Under the pieces are notes generated by a model, which saw nothing but the letters and a program-made list of their open reading frames with translations, ran no database searches and was not told the origin of the DNA. A DNA stretch of 64,000 nt from Saprospiraceae bacterium. GTDB lineage: Bacteria > Bacteroidota > Bacteroidia > Chitinophagales > Saprospiraceae. The DNA lies in NCBI GenBank assembly GCA_016722285.1, contig JADKGI010000017.1, positions 1 through 64,000 of the forward strand. Direction: 5' to 3'. Both the position numbers and the translations under genes were made by a program. Position 1 is the first letter of the stretch. Every line of letters begins with the position of its first letter. Of the stretch, positions 19,295 through 32,383 are shown piece by piece.

Positions 19295-20623
19295 ATGAGA
19301 CACATTGTTTACAACTTTCTTTTATTAACCGTACTTTCTTCCTGCAAACACGATCCGACTTTCGAGATTCAGTCGCTGGATGAAGAATTACAATCAGCTA
19401 TTAAGCGAAATCCTCCGACAAATGACCCCAAATATTTTGTAATGCCCGAGAGTGATGACTATAAAAATCTTCCAAATCAGGATCCACACAATCCCATCAC
19501 TAAAGAAAAAGTTGCATTAGGTAAACTTTTATTTTTTGAAACGGGGTTGGCTCAAACACCAAAATATCCGAATTGTTATGAGACATACTCATGTTCCAGT
19601 TGCCATGTCCCATCAAAAGGATTTCTTCCGGGACGTTTTCAGGGTATTGCTGACGGAGGATATGGTTACGGCACTTTAGGCAGTTCCAGATCGCTGGCAG
19701 ATGGGTATGTCGAAACCGAAATAGACGCTCAGGGCAACCGGCCTATGACAGTGATGAATGTCACCTATATGACCAATACCTTATGGAGCGGACTATTCGG
19801 TGCCAATGACAAAAATGTGGGAACCCAATCGCTCTGGGTAGGCCTCGCTGATGTAAACCATACCGGCTACGCAGGATTGGAAGCTCAGAATATCGAAGGA
19901 TTCAAGTTGCATCGTCTTGCAATAAATGACAAAGTTCTTTATACTTTTGGGTACTCCAAATTGTTTGATCTGGCATTTTCTGATCTGCAAAAAGATAAAA
20001 GATATACCCCTGAGACGGCCAGTTTTGCGATGGGAGCTTACCTGCGGACGCTTCTGACAAATGAAGCCCCATTCCAGAGATATCTCAAAGGAAATCCTGG
20101 AGCCATTTCTGACAGTCAGAAAGAAGGGGCCTTGTTATTTTTTGGCAAAGCCGGTTGCATCTCCTGCCATAAAAGTCCATCATTTAGCGCTATGAATTTC
20201 TTTACGGTCGGTACTAAGGATATGTACCAGATTGGTGGATTAAATACTTCTGCTAGTGATGCCAGAATCAGGGGCCGTGGTATGTTTACGGGTAAGGCTG
20301 AAGATAATTATAAATTTAAAGTGCCACAATTGTATAATCTGCGGGATTACGTGACTTTTTTCCATGGAAGTAGTAAGAAAAGTATAAGAGAAGTAGTTGA
20401 ATACAAATTAAAAGCGAAATCAGAAAATCCTTTTGTATTGGATCAGGATCTTGATATAAAACCCAAGAGTTTGTCAGCAGAAGAAGTAAATAGTCTCATT
20501 GATTTTCTCACTAATAGTTTGTATGACGACTATATGAACAGATACATGCCTTCTTCAGTTTTATCTGGATATTGCTTTCCAAACAACGACTTAAAATCGC
20601 AAAAAGATACCGGTTGCAGATAA
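19295..20623 (+). CDS. Dihaem cytochrome c peroxidase / MauG-like lipoprotein
   Basis: The 442-residue protein has a lipoprotein signal ending SSC (Cys17). There are two haem-c motifs: CSSCH (100-104) in the N-terminal domain and CISCH (288-292) in the C-terminal domain. LGKLLFFETGL near the N-terminus and YNLRDYVTFFHGSS near the C-terminus are typical of the bacterial CCP/MauG family. It probably reduces peroxide or carries out an oxidative modification in the periplasm. A possible -7 element (TAAATTTG) is at 19255-19262. Confidence 0.9.
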   Translation: MRHIVYNFLLLTVLSSCKHDPTFEIQSLDEELQSAIKRNPPTNDPKYFVMPESDDYKNLPNQDPHNPITKEKVALGKLLFFETGLAQTPKYPNCYETYSCSSCHVPSKGFLPGRFQGIADGGYGYGTLGSSRSLADGYVETEIDAQGNRPMTVMNVTYMTNTLWSGLFGANDKNVGTQSLWVGLADVNHTGYAGLEAQNIEGFKLHRLAINDKVLYTFGYSKLFDLAFSDLQKDKRYTPETASFAMGAYLRTLLTNEAPFQRYLKGNPGAISDSQKEGALLFFGKAGCISCHKSPSFSAMNFFTVGTKDMYQIGGLNTSASDARIRGRGMFTGKAEDNYKFKVPQLYNLRDYVTFFHGSSKKSIREVVEYKLKAKSENPFVLDQDLDIKPKSLSAEEVNSLIDFLTNSLYDDYMNRYMPSSVLSGYCFPNNDLKSQKDTGCR

Positions 20624-20753
20624 ATAAATTAAAATAAAGAGAAATCAATGATCAAACCATTTGAGTTGGTAAAAGTAAAAATCTGCCTATCATAGAATTA
20701 AATGATTAGATACCATACCTCTCATAAATTCGGAAACAGAGCAAATAATGTCA

Positions 20754-20963
20754 TTATGTGATCTCTTTACTTTCTAAGATCTCCAATGCGATATCCACAT
20801 CATCTTCATGAACTTTGATCTCAAAAATATCGTTGGGGAGTATATTTCTGCTACCTTCAAACTGAAAAGTTTTTATACCGGCATCCCGCAGGGCAGCTAT
20901 CATTAGCTCACCAAGGATATGATCGTGATAAGTTCGGATTGTTATATAATTTTCGGTGCGCAT
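20754..20963 (-). CDS. DUF2007 small protein
   Basis: The 69-residue protein has the DUF2007 layout: YITIRTYHDHILGELMIAAL at the start, EGSRNILPNDIFEIKV in the middle and a closing helix DVDIALEILES. Family members are small, ferredoxin-like-fold proteins annotated as putative signal-transducing proteins. Their role is not known. It is transcribed away from its neighbour. Confidence 0.8.
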   Translation of the reverse strand: MRTENYITIRTYHDHILGELMIAALRDAGIKTFQFEGSRNILPNDIFEIKVHEDDVDIALEILESKEIT

Positions 20964-21093
20964 ATCTGGAGTATTTTGTGCAATATAACAAATATTAATG
21001 AAAGAAAAGTTCCCAGTTTGCAGAAATGCTTATTTTCTTTTTAAGCGGCCTCATTTATCATTATCTTTATGGGAAAAATTAAAATAACTTATT

Positions 21094-22812
21094 ATGAATC
21101 TGATTCAGAGACTCAATATTCAGGGTAGATTTACTGATATAAGTCGCAGGTTTCCAGTAGTGTTGGTATTTGCTTTGATTACCACGCTCACACTCATACT
21201 CATGATTGACGACAATACAGGCAAAATATTCCGCTGGCCGGTCTCTGGATTTTTAGGATTTTTGGCTGCACTTTCATGGTCTTTATATAGCGAAGCAAAT
21301 CAGATTGTGAAAAAGAATTTTTGGTTTGGGGTGGCCACAATTATACTTTTAACGGGAGTTTATTTTTACATAATGCCAGACACTCTTAATCCTGATTTTA
21401 ATTGTTTTTGGTTTTGGACGCTTGGTCTGAGCATAATATTGCACTTGCTGGTTTCTTTGGCACCTTATGTTCATAGATATGAAAAAACACCCTTTGTGAA
21501 CTATAACATTGGCTTGTTCACAGGTTGGATGAAGTCTGCGTTGTTTGCGATTTTACTATTTACTGCATTGAGTTTGGCCATACTGGCTCTCGACCAACTT
21601 TTTGATATACAGATAAAAGGGATTATTTATTTCAAATTGTTCATCCTAGTTACAGGACTCCTGCAATCCACTTTGTTTCTTTCTGAAATCCCGGAAAATT
21701 ATGATGATGTGTCGGCACCGTCAGGTAAATCCGCATTTCAGATAATAGTTTTTTACATTTTCATTCCGGTCACTATCCTATATGGGTTGATTATATACGC
21801 ATATGCCGGAAGAGTCATTCTAACTTCACACCAGATGGTAAAGTGGACATACGTTATGATACTCTGGTATTTTGGGGTAGGGCTTCTTGCATGGCTATGT
21901 GCAGCATACTTTGATGATCACCTTCAGAAGCAATATCCTCTATTATTCAGAAAGTGGTTTTTCCCTTTTTCTATCTTACCCGTTATACTCCTATTTGTTT
22001 CAGTTTATAATAATATTGATAATTCGGGAATCAAAGAAGAATATTACTTAAGTGGCTTTATCGCATTTTTCATTGCCTTGATTGTAATATTTTACTTAAA
22101 ATGGCCGTCCAAAGATCTCCGCGTGATACCCGCCTTGGCTATCCTTTTTTGTGGTGCTATCTTTTGGTCAGGTCCATTTTCGATATGTGCTGTCCCGGTA
22201 AAGAATCAACAAAAAAAGCTTATAATCGAATTGGAAAAATCAGGACTTATTCAAAATAATACCATTACAGTTGACACACTTAAGGCTTATATGGATACCG
22301 ATGGATTAATAAACCAGAAGCTATATTATCTTGATACGAGAAACGCACTGGGTTTTCTTAAAGATTACGATAAGAACAACGTTTTTAAAACTTCAAAGGA
22401 TAGTCTGAATATGGATAATATTTTGGCTGCCTTCCATCTTAATTACGGCCCGGTACAAAATGGTACTTACTTTGAGTATTCAAAAGAACTCACAAATAGT
22501 TATGATATAAGTGGTTTTGATAAAATCCTGCCTCTAACGAGTATGAATGACACCAGAATTAATACTGACTATATAAAAGTGGAAAACAATTTCCTGATAC
22601 TTTATCTGAATGGAGTTGAAGTAGCTAAAATTGATATCATTGATGACATAGATTATCTTTCAGAAAATCAAAATGCAATCAATGTCATCGATAAAAAAGC
22701 AGGAAAATATCTGATAAAAATAATTGTCACTTCAGCCTCAGGTCTTAAAGATAAAGGCTTAATCAAAGATGTGTCCCTTTCCGGCCATGCTTTCATAAAG
22801 ATTATGAAATAA
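21094..22812 (+). CDS. DUF4153 multi-spanning membrane protein
   Basis: The 572-residue protein has about 11 hydrophobic segments between residues 20 and 375 and a soluble C-terminal domain of about 190 residues. The N-terminus (RFPVVLVFALITTLTL, then SLYSEANQ) and the long membrane region match DUF4153 proteins of Bacteroidota. No function is established. It is followed by aspS on the same strand, but the 160-bp gap holds a separate promoter. Confidence 0.78.
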   Translation: MNLIQRLNIQGRFTDISRRFPVVLVFALITTLTLILMIDDNTGKIFRWPVSGFLGFLAALSWSLYSEANQIVKKNFWFGVATIILLTGVYFYIMPDTLNPDFNCFWFWTLGLSIILHLLVSLAPYVHRYEKTPFVNYNIGLFTGWMKSALFAILLFTALSLAILALDQLFDIQIKGIIYFKLFILVTGLLQSTLFLSEIPENYDDVSAPSGKSAFQIIVFYIFIPVTILYGLIIYAYAGRVILTSHQMVKWTYVMILWYFGVGLLAWLCAAYFDDHLQKQYPLLFRKWFFPFSILPVILLFVSVYNNIDNSGIKEEYYLSGFIAFFIALIVIFYLKWPSKDLRVIPALAILFCGAIFWSGPFSICAVPVKNQQKKLIIELEKSGLIQNNTITVDTLKAYMDTDGLINQKLYYLDTRNALGFLKDYDKNNVFKTSKDSLNMDNILAAFHLNYGPVQNGTYFEYSKELTNSYDISGFDKILPLTSMNDTRINTDYIKVENNFLILYLNGVEVAKIDIIDDIDYLSENQNAINVIDKKAGKYLIKIIVTSASGLKDKGLIKDVSLSGHAFIKIMK

Positions 22813-22934
22813 TAAGATAAATATGATACTATGGATAAAATCAAACAGAATTGGCTTTTGAATTATTTAATAGAATCATTCAAATAAGTCTTACAGTAAT
22901 ATATAATTGTATAAAATAATCCTACCATCTTTCG

Positions 22935-22942
22935 TACCTTTG
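22935..22942 (+). promoter_or_regulatory. Putative -7 element for aspS
   Basis: TACCTTTG fits TAnnTTTG exactly and lies 30 bp before the aspS ATG. A TTG at 22907-22909 is 25 bp upstream, slightly outside the usual spacing. Confidence 0.5.
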
Positions 22943-22972
22943 CGCCCGATTTGAAATACAAAATGGAAGTAT

Positions 22973-24740
22973 ATGTACAGAACTCATAACTGCGGTGAAT
23001 TAAGAATAACAGACATAGGAAAAAAAGTAACCATATCCGGATGGGTTCAAAAGGGTCGTGATCTGGGAGGCCTGACTTTTGTGGATGTTAGAGACCGGTA
23101 CGGCATTACCCAACTGGTCTTCAATATGGATGAAAATACAGAATTATGTATCCAGGCCCGCAAATTAGGCAGGGAGTTTGTCATTCAGGCAACAGGTCTC
23201 GTCAAAGAACGATCAAGTAAAAATCGCAACAGACCAACCGGTGAAGTAGAAGTTGAAGTGTCAGAGTTAAATATCCTCAATGAGTCCAAAGTGCCCCCTT
23301 TTACAATCGAAGATGATACCGACGGGGGCGATGATATCAGAATGAAATACAGATATCTGGATATACGAAGGTCACCGGTGCAATCCAATATTATTTTCAG
23401 ATCAAAACTGGCATTGGAAACCAGAAAATATCTGGATTCTCAAGGATTTTTAGAGGTGGAGACTCCTTTTCTGATTAAGAGCACCCCGGAAGGTGCCAGA
23501 GACTTTGTTGTTCCCAGTAGGCTGAATCAAGGTCAATTCTACGCCTTACCTCAATCTCCTCAGACATTTAAGCAGATTCTGATGGTGGCAGGTATTGACA
23601 AATACTTTCAGATAGTTAAGTGCTTCCGGGACGAGGATCTAAGGGCGGACCGCCAGCCTGAATTCACACAAATAGACTGCGAGATGTCATTTGTTCACAT
23701 TGAAGATATACTCAATACTTTTGAAGGACTGACACGTCATTTGTTCAATGCAACACTGGGTCTGGAGCTAGGAGATTTTCCCCGTATGACTTATGATGAA
23801 GCCCTCAGACTTTATGGTTCTGATAAACCGGATCTCAGATTCGGAATGTCTTTTACAGAAATAAATGATCTAGCCAAAGGGAACGGTTTCAGCGTCTTTG
23901 ATGATGCTGAATTGGTAGTCGGAATTTGTGCTAAGGGAATATCTGAAAAATATTCCAATAAAGACATGAAGGATTTGACTGAGTGGTTGCAACGACCACA
24001 AATAGGCGCCAAAGGATTGGTGTATATAAAATATCAGGAAGATGGCAGCATCAAGTCCACAATCGGAAAGTTCTATAGTGATGAAGAGTTGATGATATGG
24101 GCAGAAAAACTCGGAGCTGAAAAAGGAGATGTAATCTTTATTTTAAGTGGTGAGCTGGAGCAAACGCGTAAACAGCTCAGTGAGTTGCGTTTAGAACTAG
24201 GCAAAAGACTTGAACTCATTAAGGCAGGTGATTTTAAACCTTTGTGGGTCCTTGATTTTCCGCTATTAGAGTGGGACGATGATGCCGGAAGATTCCATGC
24301 CATGCATCACCCGTTTACTTCACCCAAAAAAGAAGATATCCTCCGTATGCTCAATGGTGACCACGAAACTATGAAAAGTCTCAAAGCAGATGCTTATGAT
24401 ATGGTCATCAATGGCGTTGAAATAGGTGGGGAAGTATCAAATTCATGACCGCGCATTGCAATCTAAAAATTTCGACCTGCTTGGGTTTTCCATTGAAGAA
24501 GCAGAGGCGCAGTTTGGGTTCCTCCTTGGTGCTTTTGAATACGGGGCTCCTCCACATGGCGGACTTGCTTTCGGATTTGACAGGCTCTGTGCTGTCATGA
24601 ATGGCCAGTCGTCTATTCGTGACTTTATAGCTTTCCCCAAAAATAATCAGGGAAGGGACATGATGATCGATGCCCCATCTCCTATCCACAAAGACCAGCT
24701 TAAAGAATTGTATCTCGATATCAGGATGGAGAAGAAATAA
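22973..24740 (+). CDS. aspS: Aspartate--tRNA ligase, reading frame broken by two 1-base deletions
   Basis: The class II synthetase is complete if two missing bases are restored. The N-terminal OB fold ([26 protein letters not shown] is in it), motif 2 ([18 protein letters not shown]) and the GAD-like insertion are present in the first frame, which ends at 24448. The rest ([22 protein letters not shown] as motif 3) continues in another frame to 24740. Restoring one G in the run at 24428-24431 and one A in the run at 24439-24441 regenerates the conserved GGGSIKIHD. About 589 residues is the normal length. The enzyme is essential, so sequencing error is more likely than a pseudogene. It may be discriminating (tRNA-Asp only) or not. 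Confidence 0.92.
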
Positions 24741-24960
24741 GGGGATACTTCACTGAGCATCAGGGTTTACTAAACTGTCTTATCCATTATAACATGATGT
24801 AGTAGGTATATCTTTTGACTTAATAATTTTACCCTTATTAAGCGCAGCAACTTAATTCTACTTTGTTAAATTTCAATTTTACAAGAAAAAACATGGTTTT
24901 TTATGAATTCTCTTAAATAAACATACTTCCTGACGGATTACTGTAAATTCAAATCAATTG

Positions 24961-25080
24961 CCACAGACTTTAGTCTGTGGGCCTATTAATGACAATATGT
25001 GTTGACTTTAGTCAAAATACGGAAGTTTTAGGCTAAAGCCATTATAATGTTTACTTTGTTCCACTGGCTGAAGCCGGTGG
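24961..25080. repeat. Cluster of four short palindromes (REP-like)
   Basis: Four hairpins occur in 120 bp. CCACAGACT-TT-AGTCTGTGG (24961-24980) is perfect. TTGACT-TT-AGTCAA (25002-25015) is perfect. GGCT-AA-AGCC (25031-25040) is perfect. CCACTGGCT-GA-AGCCGGTGG (25061-25080) has one wobble. All share the centre CT-TT/AA/GA-AG. They sit in the 535-bp gap between aspS and the sensor kinase gene. No gene is seen there; a 104-codon frame at 25084-25398 runs through the antisense of the kinase 3' end and has no family signature. Confidence 0.7.
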
Positions 25081-25275
25081 TAATTGAAAAACCGATTGCC
25101 TTTTACTAAATTTGACAAGGTAGAATTAAATTGGTGTACCTTTTTCTTTTATTATTGTATCATATTTTATCAAGCAAATTCAAGGCATCCAGAAATTTCT
25201 TTACCATTATTTTCATACGGAACCTCTCAGGTACCAATTCGTTTTGAGACAAGAGGAGGAAAACAAAAAAGACTA

Positions 25276-28200
25276 TTAGTCAAGGCTTACCCGATTTTCG
25301 TCAGAAATGTAATCGTCCAGCCTCATCAAGGGTATAGATACATAAAAGTCAGTTCCATTTCCAACTTTGGTTTCAAAGTAGATCCGACCATTAAATGAGT
25401 CAATCATATTGGCAGATATAGCCAGACCAAGGCCGGTACCTGAGCTTTTAGTAGTGAAATTCGGAGTAAAGACCTTATCTTTCATACTGTCAGGAATGCC
25501 TGTACCATTGTCAGATATTCGTATAATAGCATCATTTTCTACTCTTTTTAGTTCTATTTCTATTTTTCCTCTCCTGTTTTCGGGTATTGCCTGAATGGCA
25601 TTTTTCAAAAGGTTATTAAGGATACGAACCAGGTGGTTTTTATCAGCAAAAACATATAGATCATCGATCGGTTCTATCATATTGATTTCCATATCTTCTC
25701 TTTTACGGAAAAGGTCATGTATCGTTTCCACTATCTCATTGAGGATGATCTTCTCGTTGCTGGCCTGCGGCATGGCTGCAAAGTTTGAAAACTCATTGGC
25801 GATCTGAGACAGATTGTCTATCTGTTCTATCAAAGTAGATGAAATTCTTGGTATAAGCTCCTGGGCTTTTTCGGGATTGTCTTTTGCGGCTCTATCCAGA
25901 TACTGGATGCTCAACTTCATGGGCGTCAGTGGATTTTTAATTTCGTGCGCTACCTGCTTTGCCATTTCACGCCAGGCCATATCCCGTTCGGTTTTGGCCA
26001 GCAAACCAGCGCTACGATCCAGCTCCTGGGTCAGATTATTGTAGTCGTCAATTAAGGTCCCTATTTCATCATTTGATTTCCATTCCAGCAATTCATTGGT
26101 TTTACCGAGTTTAAATTTCTTAAGTTTTTCCGCTAATATGGATAGAGGCTGAGTGATAGAATTCGCTATAGTGATGGCTATCGCTCCGGCGATTAGAAAT
26201 AAAAATATGTATGCGTTCAGGATGGTACTCAGAAAATCCAGGATATTGGCAGATGAGTTGTATGTCTTGTGGTCTATACCGATAAATGCAAATGGTTTTT
26301 CTCTGGTCACCAGATTTTCACCCAGATACAATGGGACGTATTCCTGATTTTCATATAATGTTTTAGACTTAAATGCTGATATCTCTCTTCCGTTCACCAC
26401 GCCATTCCATTCATCAAATGGAATCCTGAGTAAATTATTTCTTGCAGAAGTAGATGCCAGAAGCTTTCCGTTACCATCATGCAGGCTAAGATCCTTATTA
26501 TGAATATATGAAAGATCCTTCAACTTACTGCTTAAATAATTGATGCCATATTCGCTATCTTCGATATTCTGGATGTCTGAATTAATATTATTTAATATCG
26601 ATTCTGTTTCTTCATTATTTTTGGATTTCTGATTGGCAAGTATGAGGTTTTTGAAATATATTCCGGTAATCAACCCGATAATCAAAAATGTAACTACTAT
26701 GAGCAAAATAATAGCAAGTTGTATTTTTGTTTTCAAAGATGATCTTGACCCGAACTTCAAAGAAAAATTTTCAGGTAAAAAGTCATATTTGGTATTGATA
26801 AAAGTCAATAAAACCAAAAGTAACCCACTTAAGGTAAATATAAACGAAAATAGAGAAATAGGTTTGATCAGACCGGAGACTTTCTTCCATGAAATGACCC
26901 GGTACTGATCTGATGGAATAGACACCACATAAGAATATCCGTTGCTGATTGAAGTTTCATAGATACTTTTAATATTGGAAAATTCAGGTGTTGCTACTGA
27001 ACCTTCTTTTTTCTCAATCAATTTTTCATGGTTGAATACCGCAAATCCGAAATCAGGCAGGTTATCGATATCTGATGTCGCCTGGGGAAGTGAAGGTTTA
27101 TAAATAATATAGAGATACCATGAGCCCAGGTCAGGAAATGATCGAGCTATTTCAAATCTCGAAAAATAACGGTTTTCAAAAGGGTTATGATAAATATTTC
27201 TACCGGCCTTTCGGGCATTGATGTATGATTGGTTTAGTTTGTAATAATCAGCAAAATGATTATTGAACAGAGTTACCCCTGATTGCTTATCAAATAACTC
27301 AAGTGAAAAGTTTATTTTTTGTTCTGAAGATTTAAAGATATAATCATTCAAATCTTTCATGTCAAATTTTGATGGTGTCTCCAGGGAGGCTATCCTGGTA
27401 AAAACATCACCTTTAACAAGACTGTCATTTAGTGTTTCCATAGCAGAAACTATGTCTGCATTAAAATCTGTAAAGTAGTTGCTGATAAATTGTTTACGAA
27501 CATCAATATCTTTTTTCAGTCCAAAATAGAAAAGTGTTATTGCCAGAAATCCGGAAAACATCATAAGCCACCAAATGAGATATGTAATTTTTTTCTCTCT
27601 TTTTTCAGTATATGCATCGAGGATCAGTACATATGCAATTATAAAAATGGCAAATATCCACTCCGGTATATTCATCCAGCCCGACAGCTTCAATAGTGCA
27701 TATGCCCCCAGCCAACCGGTTGCAATCAGGCTCATTTTATAAAAGCCTTTCAGCTCTGTTTCATGAAGCCATTCGTACAAAAGTTGAGTACTTTGGAACA
27801 CCAGTACCATTAGCAGAAAAAAACAAAGGATTACCAGAAAACTAAGTCCGTTAAATTGGAGCAATGCTTCTATTTCGAGGTTGACAGGAGAATGAATAAC
27901 CCAGGTTTCAATAATGTGAACACACAAACCAAAGATAAAAAATGTGTAAAAACCTGTGAACCAACAGTATATTGCTGTATATTTTATATGCCACGATGTT
28001 TCAGGAAATGTCAGCGAAGCAACCGAAATCAAGTAACCGAAAATCCATATAAAAGTAATAAGTTGAAAAATATTGATAGATCCGGATATGAATCCTGAAC
28101 CCGAAACAGCCCAACCAAAATATTTATAAAATACTGGCATAAAGTGCAGTATCCCGTAAATAAAAAGAAGCATGATTAAACTGAATAACTTAGAACGCCT

Positions 28201-28797
28201 TAGACTGTTTGTTTTTAATCCTGCTTTTATATCATCCAGAAATGTCCAGCACAATAGTATGGTAAGGGATGAAAGAAACAACCAGGCAAGAAATCTATAT
28301 ATTTGAGATACGGTGTCATCATCGGCTGTCGCCATAAATGTTTGTCCTCCAACATTCAGTTCGGATGCCACAGACTGATGGGCATTTTTGCTCAATGTCC
28401 ATTCCTGACCCGAATATCCTAAGAAATTGGAACTACTGTTTTGCCTGCAAGTATTAAGACTTATCGTAGCAACATTCGATGAATCCCTGATACTTGTGAG
28501 AAGAAACAGTCTTTCGATCGAGTTTTCAGAAATAGAGGTTCGGTCATTCCAATAAGCAATAGTATCATTGCTGAAGACTTCTATATAAAATGGAGAATCA
28601 TCCAGATTTGCCAAAATGGACTTATCATGAGCACTATTATAATATTTGACGATTGTATTAGAGTCAGATTTCAACTGATTATTCAGATAAGCACTATACT
28701 TCAACAGGCTATCAGAATGATCTGGTTTTCTTTGGCCAAGAAAAGCAAATAGCATTGCCAAAAGCAAAAAAATAAACCCCGACATCCTTATTTTCAT
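25276..28797 (-). CDS. Very large membrane sensor histidine kinase (NtrY-like core)
   Basis: The protein has 1,173 residues. The first ~430 include a signal-anchor, an extracellular loop and about 8 membrane spans. A second sensory region (about 430-690) lies between spans, followed by another span, a periplasmic-type sensor (about 720-850), a span, a HAMP segment (PLSILAEKLKKFKLGK), a phospho-acceptor His951 in AHEIKNPLTPMKLS, and an ATPase domain with N box (NHLVRILNNLLKNAIQ), DNGTGIP, a PNFTTK F-box and GTGLGLAI. The HEIKNPLTPMKL form is typical of NtrY-type kinases. No response regulator is adjacent, so its partner is elsewhere. Confidence 0.88.
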   Translation of the reverse strand: MKIRMSGFIFLLLAMLFAFLGQRKPDHSDSLLKYSAYLNNQLKSDSNTIVKYYNSAHDKSILANLDDSPFYIEVFSNDTIAYWNDRTSISENSIERLFLLTSIRDSSNVATISLNTCRQNSSSNFLGYSGQEWTLSKNAHQSVASELNVGGQTFMATADDDTVSQIYRFLAWLFLSSLTILLCWTFLDDIKAGLKTNSLRRSKLFSLIMLLFIYGILHFMPVFYKYFGWAVSGSGFISGSINIFQLITFIWIFGYLISVASLTFPETSWHIKYTAIYCWFTGFYTFFIFGLCVHIIETWVIHSPVNLEIEALLQFNGLSFLVILCFFLLMVLVFQSTQLLYEWLHETELKGFYKMSLIATGWLGAYALLKLSGWMNIPEWIFAIFIIAYVLILDAYTEKREKKITYLIWWLMMFSGFLAITLFYFGLKKDIDVRKQFISNYFTDFNADIVSAMETLNDSLVKGDVFTRIASLETPSKFDMKDLNDYIFKSSEQKINFSLELFDKQSGVTLFNNHFADYYKLNQSYINARKAGRNIYHNPFENRYFSRFEIARSFPDLGSWYLYIIYKPSLPQATSDIDNLPDFGFAVFNHEKLIEKKEGSVATPEFSNIKSIYETSISNGYSYVVSIPSDQYRVISWKKVSGLIKPISLFSFIFTLSGLLLVLLTFINTKYDFLPENFSLKFGSRSSLKTKIQLAIILLIVVTFLIIGLITGIYFKNLILANQKSKNNEETESILNNINSDIQNIEDSEYGINYLSSKLKDLSYIHNKDLSLHDGNGKLLASTSARNNLLRIPFDEWNGVVNGREISAFKSKTLYENQEYVPLYLGENLVTREKPFAFIGIDHKTYNSSANILDFLSTILNAYIFLFLIAGAIAITIANSITQPLSILAEKLKKFKLGKTNELLEWKSNDEIGTLIDDYNNLTQELDRSAGLLAKTERDMAWREMAKQVAHEIKNPLTPMKLSIQYLDRAAKDNPEKAQELIPRISSTLIEQIDNLSQIANEFSNFAAMPQASNEKIILNEIVETIHDLFRKREDMEINMIEPIDDLYVFADKNHLVRILNNLLKNAIQAIPENRRGKIEIELKRVENDAIIRISDNGTGIPDSMKDKVFTPNFTTKSSGTGLGLAISANMIDSFNGRIYFETKVGNGTDFYVSIPLMRLDDYISDENRVSLD

Positions 28798-28985
28798 AAG
28801 TAAAATGATATTTTAATATCAAAGGGCTAAGGTAATATAAATTTGAAATAGAATTAAATAAACATTACATAAAATTATAATACTTATTATGATGTCACTA
28901 TTGTCTTTTATGGATTACAGGTAAGGAATGGTGTCCAAAAAAAATTGTAATTTTGCACCAACCGTTTTTTTCTTTACAGAATTAT

Positions 28986-28993
28986 TACCTTTG
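28986..28993 (+). promoter_or_regulatory. Putative -7 element setting the start of the DUF4249 gene
   Basis: TACCTTTG (TAnnTTTG) lies 25 bp before the ATG at 29018. It falls inside the longer open frame that begins at 28928, so translation should start at 29018. Confidence 0.5.
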
Positions 28994-29017
28994 CATTCCC
29001 ATTTTCACTTTATACAA

Positions 29018-30013
29018 ATGAATAATTTAAATTTAAGCGCAACAATACTTACCATTCCGGTTTTTTTGTTTTTCTCCTGTTCCAATGATTTTCAACTGAC
29101 AGAAGGCCAAAGTGATATTCCTGTTATTTATGGTATGTTAAGCCCCGGAGATACTGCAACCTATATCCGGGTTGAACGAGCCTTCATTGATGAAAATACA
29201 TCTGCCCTCACCCTGGCAAAAGATATTTCGAGGCTATATTTTGATAATCCGATAGTAAGAATACAACACATCAAAACAGGGAAAGTATATACCCTCAGCA
29301 GAGTGGATGGTAATCTGGACGGTTACAAAAGGGCATCAGGCGCCTTTGCGGATGCTCCAAATTATCTTTATAAAATAAGAAAAACTGATCTCTCGCTTAT
29401 TGCCGGAGATCAATACAAACTTATAATATCAAAAAATGATGGCATAGTACTTTCTGAAGCTTTAACTGCCGCCTTGGTACCCTTAAAAAATGAGGATCTA
29501 ACTTCCCCTGGGCCCCACTGCTTCATTATCTTTTATAAATAATCTTGATTTCAAATTCAGGTGGTTTGGGGATGAAAATGCGGTCATCCATGATGTCCGG
29601 TTTAATTTTTTATTAAGGAAGATAAGAATGGAAACATCAGCGATAAAATTATTACATGGAATGTTGTTACCAATACCGATAAAACTGATTTTAATGTAAA
29701 GGGTATTGCTTTCTACGAATTCATGCAGGGAGCATTTACTGATAAGAGTCCCACCATCAAGAGATATTTTCAAAATGCATCTCTTACCATCACCTCTGGC
29801 GGGAAAGAAATCAAAGAATATATCGGCATCGGCCAGGCCAATCTTGGCATCACCTCTTCCGGAGAAATTCCAATATATTCTAATCTTAGCAATGGTGGAT
29901 TGGGTATATTTTCATCAACCACATCGTTGACCCGGAGCAACATAGGATTGACAAACAATACGCTGGATTCACTTAGAAACGGCGTCATAACAAAAAGTCT
30001 GAACTTCCAATAA
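29018..30013 (+). pseudogene. DUF4249-like lipoprotein, frame broken twice
   Basis: Starting at 29018 the product has a lipoprotein signal (FLFFSC) and then DIPVIYGMLSPGDTATYIRVERAFID, as in DUF4249 proteins of Bacteroidota. The frame breaks near 29511-29516 (one extra C in a C-run) and again near 29610 (one missing base). It resumes with EDKNGNISDKIITWNVV and ends with LRNGVITKSLNF at 30013. Joined, it gives about 330 residues, reasonable for the family. These proteins often sit beside a TonB-dependent receptor, but none is adjacent here. Sequencing error and true decay both remain possible. Confidence 0.7.
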
Positions 30014-30165
30014 TACACTGACTTTCTGTCATATAATTTTGTTATATTTCAAATTTAAATATCCATTTTGGCAGTATTTCAGCCGCATTTATATAAATAA
30101 TGGCATTGGCACACTGATTGACATTAGTAAAGTGTTTTATAAAAATAAATTACTTTAATAATTAA

Positions 30166-32110
<1,945 letters not shown>

Positions 32111-32150
32111 TTGTAAATATTACGAAGGTTTAAGAATAGAATTATGCGAC

Positions 32151-32188
32151 AAAGCCGGATATCTGCAAATGATACCGGCTTTTTTTTT
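32151..32188 (+). terminator. Intrinsic terminator after dnaK
   Basis: AAAGCCGG pairs with CCGGCTTT, with extra pairing of TATC and GATA inside the loop, and is followed by a T-run. Confidence 0.88.
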
Positions 32189-32347
32189 AAGAAAAACTAT
32201 CTCTATTATATAATTGTCATATATTCTTTGGAATAGTTCATTGATTTTTCGGGTGTGTATTTCATATTAGAAGTTACTGGCAGAAATAAAGAAATTTGTT
32301 ATACACACCGATTTATCTGACAAAAAGTGTTATTCTATTATTTATCA

Positions 32348-32355
32348 TATATTTG
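32348..32355 (+). promoter_or_regulatory. Putative -7 element for the M64 peptidase gene
   Basis: TATATTTG matches TAnnTTTG and lies 28 bp before the ATG at 32384. Confidence 0.45.
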
Positions 32356-32383
32356 TAATTGAATATTATAAATATGATCTTAA

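Noticed and set aside
25084..25398. 104-codon open frame on the plus strand after aspS
   Set aside because: Its second half is antisense to the sensor kinase, its first half crosses the REP-like region, and it shows no family motif or promoter.
28928..29017. Upstream extension of the DUF4249 gene
   Set aside because: A TACCTTTG promoter element lies inside it and the lipoprotein signal starts at 29018.
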